64,000 bases of DNA from Pantanalinema rosaneae. Lineage in GTDB: Bacteria; Cyanobacteriota; Cyanobacteriia; Leptolyngbyales; Leptolyngbyaceae. Under the pieces are notes generated by a model. The model did no database searches and was not told the origin of the DNA. It saw only the letters and a list, made by a program, of their open reading frames with translations. Where the stretch lies: NCBI RefSeq assembly GCF_050753385.1, contig NZ_JBLZFZ010000005.1, positions 62,001-126,000 on the forward strand, in the 5' to 3' direction. The position numbers were made by a program, and so were the translations under genes. Numbering within the stretch: position 1 is the stretch's first letter; the number at the start of each line of letters is the position of its first letter. Shown here one piece after another: positions 17,320-26,238 of the stretch.

Positions 17320-18636
17320 TCACTCCCGCAAAGAACAGGATGAGTTGACTGGATAATCAGCTTTAGACCAAGCCTTAGACCAGCGATCGCCCAGCATCAG
17401 TGGTTGCGATAATGGTTCCGTTGCGCTGGAGCAAATGTTCAATGCCGCTCGAATATTGGGGATGCTAATGCCCTGCACATACGCGACTAACATGGCTGCC
17501 AACGTCTCGCCAATCAAGATCGGAGTCACACCATGTCGGGTAGCAGGGACATGACTCACCTGTTCCACCCGCATAATGCGATCGCCATCAATGATCGACA
17601 GATACCCATCTTCATAAATCGCGACTAAGCCACCCTGGCGAACATGTTCCCAAATCACCGGATTGAAGGGATTCATAGAAAAGTAAGCCACCCTGGCACT
17701 GGCTCGTTGTGCCAGGTTAACGATCAACGGTTCATCAGCATTCAACACTACATATCCCTGCGGCACAGTGGCTTCTACTACCACACTCTCTACTAGCATC
17801 AGGTCATCTACCGTATGCACAAACCCTAATGGGATTTGAGGAGTATCCAGGATCACACTGACATCAACATGGTCTACCGCCAGCCCCGATCGCAGAATGT
17901 CCATCATCGAGGTTTCCAAAACAGTCACATCGATCGTGGATCCCTTCGCAGCCTGATTGATCACACATTTACCGGTTCGGGGAAAGATATAGCTGGCCGG
18001 AGAAGCCGCAGTCGTATGATGCACACCTCGCCCAATGTAGCGAAACAAATGGGTAGTCAACCGAGCGGTTGTTGTGCGGTAGTGTCTCCCCATAACGGCG
18101 ATCGTAGGGATTGAGGCTTGAACACCTGGGCTGGCTTCTGCCATCTGTTGTTTGGCCGCTGCCCCAAGCCGGGATAAATCAGCTAAATCCTGGGCTAAAT
18201 CCTGGGCGGGATATTCACCCCGATCGCATAAACTTTGCACAATATCCACTGCCGCTCTAACCGCAAGCCGTCCGACACGTTCGTCCTGATACTCTACAGC
18301 GACCTGATAAACTCCCGCGATCGCGGCGGCACCCGTCCGCCCAAATTGCACCGACATGCCAGCTAAGGTTTGCAATTCCAGCGCTACATGTTCCACTACT
18401 TCTGCCAGGGAAATGCCCGATCGTACTCGCTCTAAAAACTCTCCAGGGTATCCCATAACACACCCATGTGTGGCTAACCCAGGCAGGAGTTGGATTAACC
18501 CATCATCAAAGCCAACAACTTCATTGGTCAAGATAGTATCTAGTGCTTCTAGATCCAGTCGCAATTCGACCAAACGATGCGAATAAATGCTCCAGTAATT
18601 AGGACCGTTCAGGGTTTGAAGTTTAAGAATCTTCAT
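17320..18636 (-). CDS. Cyanophycin-synthetase-like protein lacking the ATP-grasp domain
   Basis: A 438-residue homologue of CphA. Residues 1-165 match the CphA N domain (MKILKLQTLNGPNYWS, EHVALELQTLAGM, VGFDDGLIQLLPGL). The ATP-grasp domain that normally follows (over 250 residues) is absent: the N domain runs by a short linker straight into the Mur-ligase-like core (about 178-400; GYVVLNADEPL, ARVAYFSMNPFNPV, GYLSIIDGDRI). The P-loop GTNGKT is GRHYRT, the ETARGG motif is ETSMMD, and the NVTADHLG motif is DTPQIPLG. The C-terminal ligase domain is also missing. It should therefore not make cyanophycin; a regulatory or binding role is inferred. Start at 18636 matches the CphA N-terminus. The frame is intact and codon use normal. 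Confidence 0.85.
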   Translation of the reverse strand: MKILKLQTLNGPNYWSIYSHRLVELRLDLEALDTILTNEVVGFDDGLIQLLPGLATHGCVMGYPGEFLERVRSGISLAEVVEHVALELQTLAGMSVQFGRTGAAAIAGVYQVAVEYQDERVGRLAVRAAVDIVQSLCDRGEYPAQDLAQDLADLSRLGAAAKQQMAEASPGVQASIPTIAVMGRHYRTTTARLTTHLFRYIGRGVHHTTAASPASYIFPRTGKCVINQAAKGSTIDVTVLETSMMDILRSGLAVDHVDVSVILDTPQIPLGFVHTVDDLMLVESVVVEATVPQGYVVLNADEPLIVNLAQRASARVAYFSMNPFNPVIWEHVRQGGLVAIYEDGYLSIIDGDRIMRVEQVSHVPATRHGVTPILIGETLAAMLVAYVQGISIPNIRAALNICSSATEPLSQPLMLGDRWSKAWSKADYPVNSSCSLRE

Positions 18637-18789
18637 GACTCGGGACTCCGATACAGTAGGGGGGCTAAACAACTGATTCAGTTATCTTTAGCATCGGAGA
18701 TTTTCCTAATTTTGCCGTCCTGCCAATGAGTCAGCAGATTAGGTGAATCTGTATCCTCCAAGTGGGTGAGTTCCATTGATACTGATGAT

Positions 18790-18816
18790 GAGCACCCGTT
18801 GAAAATTTTGGTGCTC
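18790..18816. terminator. Possible hairpin terminator after DUF456 gene
   Basis: A perfect 7-bp inverted repeat GAGCACC/GGTGCTC with a loop containing AAAATTTT. It lies beyond the 3' end of the minus-strand gene ending at 18895. It lacks a clean T-run after the stem, so a terminator role is only tentative. Confidence 0.35.
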
Positions 18817-18894
18817 TCAATCGTTATGCTCGCAAGTCTGACTCACGTAAAAATTTTTCACCCAGGTGACCCTGGATTCCAGTCATGAATGCCG

Positions 18895-19410
18895 CTATTT
18901 GTACGGCCAGGTGGTGACAACAAAGACGATCGTCGTTGCCAATGCCAGAACAGCTTGAATTAAGTTACCGACCAGGCTACCGACAACAATTCCTAAAGCA
19001 GCTTTGGCGGCAGCGACGACATCTCGACGATATAGAAACTCACCGATCGCGGCTCCGAGTACCGAACCGATGATAATCCCCAAAACTGGACTTAAGGGCC
19101 CACCCAACGGCACCGTGGGCAGTAGCCCTAAAATGCCCACCACCATGCCGACGACGGCACCAATTTGCCCCCATTTACTGGCTCCGGCTTGTTTAGCTCC
19201 CCAGTATCCTGCTAGAAAATCGACTAAAATCCCTACCCCGAACACGACGATCGCAATTGTGAAGGCAATCACGCCGCTATTAAATCCAGTCGCCAGCATC
19301 CAGATCAAGGCCGCGATCGCGATTAGACCGATACCTGGAATCACTGGCGCGACTGAGCCAATAATGCCAACTAGCATGAGAATGACTAGACACCAGTAGA
19401 GGATGAGCAT
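18895..19410 (-). CDS. DUF456 family membrane protein
   Basis: A 171-residue very hydrophobic protein of the DUF456 family (unknown function). It has repeated Gly/Ala/Val-rich helices, the PVIPGIGLIA start region, a GYWGAKQAGASKWGQIGA loop, and GLLPTVPLGGPLSPVLGIIIG followed by a glycine-zipper-like segment (GSVLGAAIGEFL). About five to six membrane segments can be drawn. The stop/start spacing to the upstream complex C assembly gene is 36 bp, suggesting one transcript. A short GGGGA-rich tract lies between the two. Confidence 0.88.
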   Translation of the reverse strand: MLILYWCLVILMLVGIIGSVAPVIPGIGLIAIAALIWMLATGFNSGVIAFTIAIVVFGVGILVDFLAGYWGAKQAGASKWGQIGAVVGMVVGILGLLPTVPLGGPLSPVLGIIIGSVLGAAIGEFLYRRDVVAAAKAALGIVVGSLVGNLIQAVLALATTIVFVVTTWPYK

Positions 19411-19446
19411 AGGGGATGGGGGAGATGGGGAGGATAGGGGAGATGG

Positions 19447-20100
19447 TTAGCAGTTAACGGCGATCGTACTGAGGGTGTGAGTTAATTTCTCAGCGATCGC
19501 TTCAATCCATTTTTCGTCCTGGCGAGTATAACTGCGGGGAGCATTGGCACCGAGAATCATCACACCCCGGTTGCCGAGGGGCTGACAGATAATGCCTTGA
19601 ATATTCTCGGGTAAATAGTTAAATTCAATTCGTCCTGGATACGCTTTGACATCAACCAGGTAAATGGCTTTTTGTTTGTCTACCACCCGTTGCACGATCG
19701 CCCCTGGAGTGACGGCTGACTGTTCTGGCAAAATTCCCCGTCGAAGTAATACCTGCCCGTCATACCAAACGATTAGCGATCGGGTAACGGTATTGGTGAG
19801 TAATAAATGGGATGCCCAGGCTAACTCCGTTTTGGCGGCTTCCGGTAGATTGGGCTGTAACTCAAATTGTTCTTCTCCGACCAGATCCACACTTTCTGGT
19901 AGGCGGGGCTGAATTTGTTGCCAGAGTAACCCTGTCAAGATCAGGACGGCACTCGCAATGACTCCCAGCACATCAGAACGCGCTTGCGAATCGGTCAATC
20001 CCAGAGTCAGTAGGCGATTGATAAATAATAGAGTGCCGATTAGTCCACCGACGACGATCGGCAACCGTCGTAAAACCGAATTTTGATCAGATTTAGCCAT
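19447..20100 (-). CDS. Cofactor assembly of complex C subunit B (CCB2/CCB4-type)
   Basis: A 217-residue protein of the family required in plants and algae for covalent attachment of haem c' to cytochrome b6. It has two N-terminal membrane helices (VVGGLIGTLLFINRLLTLG, VLGVIASAVLILTGLLW) and a soluble GAF-like domain (LLTNTVTRSLIVWYDGQ, VRRG-like LLRRGIL, GVMILGANAPRSYTRQDEKW). The length and order fit the cyanobacterial homologues. It is the upstream gene of a probable pair with DUF456. It would act at the thylakoid membrane in cytochrome b6f biogenesis. CCB2 and CCB4 homologues are not separable by eye, so no symbol is given. Confidence 0.85.
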   Translation of the reverse strand: MAKSDQNSVLRRLPIVVGGLIGTLLFINRLLTLGLTDSQARSDVLGVIASAVLILTGLLWQQIQPRLPESVDLVGEEQFELQPNLPEAAKTELAWASHLLLTNTVTRSLIVWYDGQVLLRRGILPEQSAVTPGAIVQRVVDKQKAIYLVDVKAYPGRIEFNYLPENIQGIICQPLGNRGVMILGANAPRSYTRQDEKWIEAIAEKLTHTLSTIAVNC

Positions 20101-20163
20101 GCTAGATTTGCCAGATGCCTATATATTCTATCTTGACCCCTTCAACTTCATAACTGGAGGTAG

Positions 20164-21501
20164 ATGTTGCTGGAGTTTTTCAGTTCTGGACTGGTGTCGC
20201 TCTGGTTAACGACGGCTGGAGTAAAACCGCCTGCGGTGGCATTGGCGGCATTGCACGATACCCCCTGGGCAGTAGCGATTCCAGGGACAACCGATGCAAC
20301 GGCGGAAGCGATCGTTCAGCGCTATCTCCAGGGTCTGACCCAAAAAGGGCTAACCTCGACAACACAGGGCATTTGGCTGCAAAGTGGTCCGATGCTGTTG
20401 AGCAGTAATCAAGGTAATACGCCCCTTCCAGCCGCTTCATTAACCAAAGTAGCAACGACTCTGGTCGCGCTGCATACCTGGGATTTACAACATCGGTTTG
20501 AGACATTGATCAGTACCACTGGCACGATTAAGCAGGGGGTATTACAGGGTGATCTGGTGATTCAAGGTGGCGCAGATCCGATGATGGTCTGGGAGGAAGC
20601 CTTTGCGATCGGGCAGGCACTCGAACGGCTGGGCATCAAGAAGGTCACAGGGAACTTGGTGATTGCTGGCACGTTTCTGATGAACTTTGAAACGGATCCC
20701 CATCAGGCGGCGGAGTTGTTCAAACAGGCGCTGGATGCCCGAGAGTGGTTAGAAGATGCCCAATACATCTATCACACCTTGCCGCCCAACAGTCCCCGTC
20801 CCCAAGTTGAAATTGCTGGTACCATTCAAGTGATTCCGCCTGGTCAGGCACTGACGGCTCCCCAGACTCTCTTACTACGGCATTATTCTCCACCTCTGGT
20901 ACAAATCCTCAAGGTGATGAATGTGGATAGCAATAATGAGATTTCTGAAACCCTGGCAACCCTGGCGGGTGGGGGTACGGCGGTGGCAGATCGCGCGGCT
21001 GAGTTAGCCAATGCACCGCGATCGGAAATTCTGCTGGCAAATGGGTCTGGTTTAGGGGTAGAGAATCGCCTGTCTCCGAGAGCCGTCTGTGCGATGTTTG
21101 CGGCAATTCAACGCTATCTACAAGCGCAAAATCTGACGATCGCCGATCTGTTTCCGATCTCCGGTATTGATGGGGGCACGTTAGACTATCGCCAGATTCC
21201 TAAGGCGGCTGTGGTTAAAACAGGAACGCTCAATGAGGTCAGTGCTTTGGCGGGGGTAGTCCCGACCCGCGATCGGGGTTTAGTCTGGTTTACGATTATC
21301 AATCGCGGTTCTGATATTGAAGATTTGCGGCAACAACAGGACATCTTTTTACAAACCTTACTCAAACAATGGGGCACTGTCACTACCGCCCCGATCGCCA
21401 TCTCCCCCACCCTACCGAACACTCCCCCTGCCATTACTGCCACCAGCCGTAACGAAGTGTTGCTGCGATCTGCCGTTCAGGCGACCAGCACCTCAGAGTA
21501 A
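20164..21501 (+). CDS. D-alanyl-D-alanine carboxypeptidase (peptidase S13, PBP4-like)
   Basis: A 445-residue penicillin-binding protein of the S13 family that trims or cross-link-cleaves peptidoglycan in the periplasm. Motifs: ASLTK (catalytic Ser and Lys), SNNEISE for the SxN motif, and VVKTGTL for KTG. The protein is preceded by an N-terminal hydrophobic stretch (MLLEFFSSGLVSLWLTTAGV) that serves as a poor signal peptide. The large insert domain of E. coli PBP4 is shortened, as in other cyanobacterial members. The C-terminus is Thr/Pro/Ala-rich. A GGAGGT ribosome site directly precedes the ATG. It is divergent from the CCB gene. Confidence 0.92.
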   Translation: MLLEFFSSGLVSLWLTTAGVKPPAVALAALHDTPWAVAIPGTTDATAEAIVQRYLQGLTQKGLTSTTQGIWLQSGPMLLSSNQGNTPLPAASLTKVATTLVALHTWDLQHRFETLISTTGTIKQGVLQGDLVIQGGADPMMVWEEAFAIGQALERLGIKKVTGNLVIAGTFLMNFETDPHQAAELFKQALDAREWLEDAQYIYHTLPPNSPRPQVEIAGTIQVIPPGQALTAPQTLLLRHYSPPLVQILKVMNVDSNNEISETLATLAGGGTAVADRAAELANAPRSEILLANGSGLGVENRLSPRAVCAMFAAIQRYLQAQNLTIADLFPISGIDGGTLDYRQIPKAAVVKTGTLNEVSALAGVVPTRDRGLVWFTIINRGSDIEDLRQQQDIFLQTLLKQWGTVTTAPIAISPTLPNTPPAITATSRNEVLLRSAVQATSTSE

Positions 21502-21639
21502 GTTGTAAGGATAAATTGCCCTATTCAATTCCACTATTTTTGCTGTAACAAAGTTTTAGAATTGGTATATTCGTACAAACATGGACAGTGTGGGTAATAT
21601 AAAGTTAACTGTCTAGCTTACATCTGGGGAATGGTATTG

Positions 21640-22341
21640 ATGGAACTCTTCAGTGTTGGACACTCAAATTATGAGATGGAAACCTTTATTTCCTTACTGC
21701 GGCAGCATGAGATAACTGCCGTAGCGGATGTTCGTTCACATCCATATAGCCGCTTTTTACCACACTTTAATCAAGTAGCATTGAAAGAGTATTTGGCAAG
21801 GGAAGGAATACGCTATGTGTTTCTAGGGCAGGAACTGGGAGCAAGACCTAGTAATCAAGAGTGTTATTTTAACGGAAAAGCTGTTTATGAAAAAATCGCT
21901 TCTACTGATTTATTTCATGAAGGGATCCAAAGAATTCTGAAGGGATTGAAAAAATATAGAATCTCTCTTATGTGTGCAGAAAAAGATCCAATAACTTGTC
22001 ATAGAGCAATTTTGGTCTGTAGATATTTACGGCACTTTAATTTTCAAATTAATCACATTTTGAAGGATGGCGACTTAGAGACTCATACTCACTTGGAAGA
22101 AAGAATGCTAATCAAGCATGGTTTTAGAGAATTTTCAGAGATACAAAAAGGGCAGGCTCAACTTTCTTTATTCGCTCAACCTGAAGACAATCTACCGACA
22201 AAAGAAGAATGTTTAGAGCGAGCATATCAACTCCAGGGAAATGAAATTGCTTATGTAGATAAAAGGAATGATGTTTATGAACAAACAAGTCAATCTATTC
22301 ACAATCGGGTTCACTCAAAAGAGCGCTCAAAAGTTTTTTGA
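21640..22341 (+). CDS. DUF488 family protein (first of pair)
   Basis: A 233-residue DUF488 protein. Seen: the N-terminal LFSVGHSNYEMETFISLLRQ, VADVRSHPYSRFLPHF, ELGARP, and the family signature C-x-E-x5-CHR as CAEKDPITCHR near residue 130, then the usual LERAYQLQGNEIAYV end. The Cys/His/Arg set is thought to be an active or metal site, but the biochemical activity of the family is not established to my knowledge. I start at ATG 21640, giving the canonical MELFSVGHS; an ATG at 21631 is also in frame. It overlaps the next gene by 65 bp. The cassette is AT-rich and has no HIP1 sites, unlike its neighbours. Confidence 0.88.
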   Translation: MELFSVGHSNYEMETFISLLRQHEITAVADVRSHPYSRFLPHFNQVALKEYLAREGIRYVFLGQELGARPSNQECYFNGKAVYEKIASTDLFHEGIQRILKGLKKYRISLMCAEKDPITCHRAILVCRYLRHFNFQINHILKDGDLETHTHLEERMLIKHGFREFSEIQKGQAQLSLFAQPEDNLPTKEECLERAYQLQGNEIAYVDKRNDVYEQTSQSIHNRVHSKERSKVF

Positions 22342-22723
22342 AATCCTTAAGAAAGCGGGTGTTAAGCGAGTTATTGATACTCGCTTAAATAATGTTTCTC
22401 AGTTAGCAGGATTTACAAAAAGAGCAGATTTAGAATTTTTTTTGAAGACTGTTGGAGATATCGATTATGTCCATATTCTAGATTTAGCCCCAACACAGGA
22501 TATTCTTGATGAATACAAGAAGAATAAGGGAGATTGGTCGATATACGAACAAAAATTTTTACAGCTTATAGCTAACCGTCAAATTGAGAAAAAAGTTTCC
22601 CCAGATTTGATTAATGATGCTTGCCTACTTTGTAGTGAAGCCAAGCCTCACTACTGCCATCGTCGCTTAGTTGCTGAGTATCTAAATGGAAAGTGGGGAA
22701 ATGTTAATATATGTCACCTTTAA
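22277..22723 (+). CDS. DUF488 family protein (second of pair)
   Basis: A 148-residue shorter DUF488 paralogue: VNLFTIGFTQKSAQKFFEIL, VIDTRLNNVSQLAGF (where the first copy has the DVRSHPYSR motif), and CSEAKPHYCHR for the signature. So the catalytic-looking cysteines and His/Arg persist while the substrate-side motif differs, and the two proteins are not redundant copies. The ATG at 22277 lies inside the previous gene; an ATG 9 bp upstream is also possible. It overlaps the following gene by 13 bp, so all three are translationally coupled. Function unknown; a complex of the two DUF488 proteins is plausible. Confidence 0.87.
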   Translation: MNKQVNLFTIGFTQKSAQKFFEILKKAGVKRVIDTRLNNVSQLAGFTKRADLEFFLKTVGDIDYVHILDLAPTQDILDEYKKNKGDWSIYEQKFLQLIANRQIEKKVSPDLINDACLLCSEAKPHYCHRRLVAEYLNGKWGNVNICHL

Positions 22724-23382
22724 AGAGAATCATTTGTCTTGCTAATTCGTGGAAGTTGGAAGAACGTTGTATTGCTGGTATTGATATTGATACTGGAAGA
22801 TGGATTCGTCCTGTATGCGATAGCTTGTATCCAGAGAATGGAAAAGTTCCGAGAGCAATCCGACTCATTGAAGGTAAAGAACCAGAACTACTCGATATTT
22901 TAGAAATCCCTCTTGCCGAAATTGGGAATGACTTTGGCTTTGAATGTGAAAATCTCTCAATCCTAGCTGGTCAATGGAGATATCTAGGTAAAGCACAGCC
23001 CACTGCTCTACTCAAATATTGTGATAGTTTCACAAACATACTTCATACTTCGTGGAAGTATGTTAATCCTTCTTACCTAATAAATCTGCCATTTCATCAA
23101 CGTCGTACCCTCCAATTGGTGCAAGTTGACAAGCTTTCTGTAGAGCAAAGGACAAGTTCAAAAGGAAATTTAGAGTGGCGCTGCACTATTCAGTCCTCTC
23201 ATGGTCAACGGTTGACGGGAGCAAAGATTACTGATCCAGTATTCGTTGAAAAACTAGAAGCAGGCTATAAGCCTAAAGAACAATGTTTAGTTACTGTTAG
23301 TCTCAGCATACCTTGGGCACCTCCAGATTGGGATGGCGAAATTCCATGTTGGAAGCTGATAGCAGGTGTCATTGAAATTTGA
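22711..23382 (+). CDS. Probable dual-OB-domain protein of the DUF488 cassette
   Basis: A 223-residue protein. It has an N-terminal LKRIICLANSWKLEERCIAGIDID segment followed by TGRWIRPVC, a central region with PFHQRRTLQLVQVDKL, and a C-terminal LVTVSLSIPWAPPDWDG and CWKLIAGVIEI. This resembles proteins I know as dual OB domain-containing, which often sit beside DUF488 genes; no search was run. OB folds usually bind nucleic acid, hence a nucleic-acid-related cassette is inferred. No catalytic triad is visible. It starts inside the end of the second DUF488 gene. AT-rich, no CGATCG sites, consistent with transfer. Confidence 0.65.
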   Translation: MSPLKRIICLANSWKLEERCIAGIDIDTGRWIRPVCDSLYPENGKVPRAIRLIEGKEPELLDILEIPLAEIGNDFGFECENLSILAGQWRYLGKAQPTALLKYCDSFTNILHTSWKYVNPSYLINLPFHQRRTLQLVQVDKLSVEQRTSSKGNLEWRCTIQSSHGQRLTGAKITDPVFVEKLEAGYKPKEQCLVTVSLSIPWAPPDWDGEIPCWKLIAGVIEI

Positions 23383-23431
23383 TGCAAGGTGGTTATTAAC
23401 AGAGCGAGTTCTCCTATTTAGATAGATGTAA

Positions 23432-24511
23432 TTAATTTTTCATGCAAGCTAGATTGGCGGCGTGGAGGGAAGCGCCGATTAGTCCGACTTTGGAGTTGAG
23501 GACGAGGTGGACGGGGATGCGTTGCATCAGGGGGGTCATGCGACCTTTGTGTAAGAAACTGTCCATGAAGTCACTTTTAATCATTAATGGGAGATTTTTG
23601 GTGACAATGCCGCCTGCCACGTATAGACCGCCGAAGGGTAAGAGTTTCAGGGCTAAGTTGCCTGCTTCCGCCCCATAGGCGCGAATAAAAATGGTCATGG
23701 TTTCTTCGCTGAGGGGATCGGTTCCCGCGATCGCGGCTTTCGAGATCATTGCTGCCGGATCAACGGTCTTGTTTTTGTGCCCGATCTGCTGTTCCCAGGT
23801 ATTGAAGAGTTCTGCCATTTCGGGAGATTCGGGGGCATTCCCTCGACTGCGGAGAAATTGATAAATGGAGACAATGCCCATCCCAGAAACAACCCGTTCG
23901 ATCGACACGCGATCGATGCCATGTTTTTCTTGTAAATAGCGAACTAACTGTAATCCCAATTCTGTTTGCATGGGGAGATCGGCATGGGAACCTTCACTGG
24001 GAAAGACACGATAGCCGGTAGCCTCCGGGATGAGAAAGGCTTCGCCTAACCCTGTCCCTGCACCCAACACTGCGATCGGAGCGTCTGGATCATATTCACC
24101 GACTTGCAGGGTATGAATGTCGGTATCGGCTAATCCCAAGACTCCGTAGCCGATCGCAGCAAAGTCATTAATCAGCCGCACACAGGGAATATTCAGTTGT
24201 TTCTCTAGGGTTCTGGCGTTAAGCGACCAACTGAGATTCGTCAGTTCACAGGTATCGTGGATCACGGGTCCGGCGATACCAAAACAGGCGGCATCAATCT
24301 CAAAGGTCTGGACGAGTTTGGCATCGGCTTCGGTTAATAGCTGCCGGACGATCGGGGCTAGATCGGGATAATTCTGGCTGGGGTAAGTGTTCTCATACAA
24401 TATTGTCTGAATGGGCGGCTGCTTGGCAGTTTTGGCAGGCTGAGACTCAACTAAGCGCAGACTCGTTTTAGTGCCGCCAATATCTCCCGCCAACAAGATG
24501 GTCATGATCAA
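23432..24511 (-). CDS. glk: Glucokinase
   Basis: A 359-residue E. coli-type glucokinase that phosphorylates glucose with ATP. Motifs: LLAGDIGGTKTSLRLVE (phosphate binding), LINDFAAIGYG, VLGAGTGLGEAFL, and EGSHADLPMQTEL, followed by a second GGLYVAGGIVTKNL segment near the C-terminus. Two in-frame ATGs (24511 and 24505) begin MIMTILLAGD; neither has a clear ribosome site. It is divergent from the phosphoglucomutase gene 92 bp away, which makes a shared regulatory region for sugar phosphorylation and glucose-6-P/glucose-1-P exchange likely. It converges on the DUF488 cassette. Confidence 0.95.
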   Translation of the reverse strand: MIMTILLAGDIGGTKTSLRLVESQPAKTAKQPPIQTILYENTYPSQNYPDLAPIVRQLLTEADAKLVQTFEIDAACFGIAGPVIHDTCELTNLSWSLNARTLEKQLNIPCVRLINDFAAIGYGVLGLADTDIHTLQVGEYDPDAPIAVLGAGTGLGEAFLIPEATGYRVFPSEGSHADLPMQTELGLQLVRYLQEKHGIDRVSIERVVSGMGIVSIYQFLRSRGNAPESPEMAELFNTWEQQIGHKNKTVDPAAMISKAAIAGTDPLSEETMTIFIRAYGAEAGNLALKLLPFGGLYVAGGIVTKNLPLMIKSDFMDSFLHKGRMTPLMQRIPVHLVLNSKVGLIGASLHAANLACMKN

Positions 24512-24603
24512 TTTACTCCCAGTAATGCAGCATCATGGTGCTATGGTGCAATTAAACTCAATAGCCCATTATCACAGAATACGCTCATCCTTCTGGCGAC
24601 GAC

Positions 24604-26238
24604 ATGACTCCTAAGACGGTATCCACAATCCCTTTTGCTGATCAACGTCCGGGCACATCGGGACTCCGCAAAAAAGTTGCCACGTTTCAACAACCGCATT
24701 ACTTAGAAAATTTTATCCAGTCGTTGTTTGATTGCCTGGAAGGATTTCAGGGGCAAACGTTGGTAATGGGTGGAGATGGTCGCTATTACAATCGGCAAGC
24801 CATTCAAACGATTCTCAAATTAGCCGCCGCGAATGGAGTTGGGCGGGCGATCGTTGGTCAGGGCGGAATTTTGTCTACTCCTGCTGCTTCCGGTTTGATC
24901 CGTAAATATCGCGCCTTTGGTGGGTTAATTCTGTCTGCCAGCCATAATCCCGGTGGGAAGAATCACGATTTTGGCATTAAGTACAACATGGGCAATGGCA
25001 GTCCGGCTCCAGAGGCGTTGACGGAGGCGATCTATGGTCGGAGCCAGCAGATTCGTGCCTACAAAATTCTAGATGTGCCCGATATTGATCTGGATCGGTT
25101 AGGACTGGTGCAATGGGAGGGCATGACGATCGAGGTGATTGATCCGGTCAATGATTATGCTCAGTTGATGGAGTCGGTATTTGACTGCGATCGCATTCAT
25201 GAACTGCTGACCTCTGGACACTTCCGGATGCAGTTTGATGCCATGCACGCGGTGACGGGGATCTATGCCCATCGCCTTTTAGAACAACGATTGGGTGCGC
25301 CGTTGGGAACTGTGTTAAACGGCATACCGTTAGAGGATTTTGGCGGTGGTCATCCTGACCCGAATTTAGTCCATGCCCATGATTTGGTTCAATCCTTGTA
25401 CGGCAATCATGCGCCTGACTTTGGGGCTGCTTCCGATGGAGATGGCGATCGCAATATGATTCTGGGAACTCGCTGCTTTGTTACGCCAAGCGATAGTCTC
25501 GCGATTTTGGCGGCAAATGCGACGTTAGTTCCGGCATATCGACAGGGATTAGCTGGGGTAGCGCGATCGATGCCGACCAGTCAAGCGGTGGATCAGGTGG
25601 CTCAACAGTTACATCTGCCCTGTTACGAAACCCCAACCGGCTGGAAGTTTTTTGGCAATCTGTTAGATGCTGGCAAAATTACCCTGTGTGGTGAAGAAAG
25701 TTTTGGCACTGGCTCGAATCATGTGCGAGAAAAAGATGGGCTGTGGGCTGTGTTGTTCTGGCTGAATATTTTGGCAGTGCAGCGCCAATCGGTTGCCCAA
25801 ATTGTGCAAAACCACTGGCGAACCTATGGACGTAATTATTATGCTCGCCATGATTACGAAGTGATTAATAGCGATCGAGCAACGGCATTAATCACTCATT
25901 TACAAGCATCAATCCCGACGCTTAAACAACAACCATTTCGGCAATACACTATTCAGTATGCGGATGATTTCAGTTACCGTGATCCGATCGATGGCAGCGT
26001 GAGTCAGCATCAAGGAATTCGACTGGGCTTTACTGATGGTTCTCGGATTATATTTCGCTTATCTGGTACGGGTACAGAAGGCGCGACATTGAGGGTTTAT
26101 TTAGAACGCTATGAACCGCATCCCGATCGCCATAATCTGAATCCACAACAGGCATTAGCTGATTTAATTGCGATCGCGGAATCGGTAGCCCAAATTCAGC
26201 AATTTACAGGCATGAGCCAACCTACGGTTATTACTTGA
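24604..26238 (+). CDS. Phosphoglucomutase, PGM1-like subfamily
   Basis: A 544-residue alpha-D-phosphohexomutase interconverting glucose-1-P and glucose-6-P. It begins RPGTSGLRKKVATFQQPHY, has the phosphoserine loop LSASHNPGG (about residue 118), the metal loop ASDGDGDRN, the sugar loop GEESFGTGSNHVREKDG and the phosphate-binding RLSGTGTEGATLR. It resembles the eukaryote-like subfamily (about 540-560 residues). A second, bacterial-type phosphoglucomutase is at 30775-32430, so the genome has two unrelated-subfamily enzymes close together. It is divergent from glk. A family-1 repeat follows its stop. Confidence 0.93.
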   Translation: MTPKTVSTIPFADQRPGTSGLRKKVATFQQPHYLENFIQSLFDCLEGFQGQTLVMGGDGRYYNRQAIQTILKLAAANGVGRAIVGQGGILSTPAASGLIRKYRAFGGLILSASHNPGGKNHDFGIKYNMGNGSPAPEALTEAIYGRSQQIRAYKILDVPDIDLDRLGLVQWEGMTIEVIDPVNDYAQLMESVFDCDRIHELLTSGHFRMQFDAMHAVTGIYAHRLLEQRLGAPLGTVLNGIPLEDFGGGHPDPNLVHAHDLVQSLYGNHAPDFGAASDGDGDRNMILGTRCFVTPSDSLAILAANATLVPAYRQGLAGVARSMPTSQAVDQVAQQLHLPCYETPTGWKFFGNLLDAGKITLCGEESFGTGSNHVREKDGLWAVLFWLNILAVQRQSVAQIVQNHWRTYGRNYYARHDYEVINSDRATALITHLQASIPTLKQQPFRQYTIQYADDFSYRDPIDGSVSQHQGIRLGFTDGSRIIFRLSGTGTEGATLRVYLERYEPHPDRHNLNPQQALADLIAIAESVAQIQQFTGMSQPTVIT

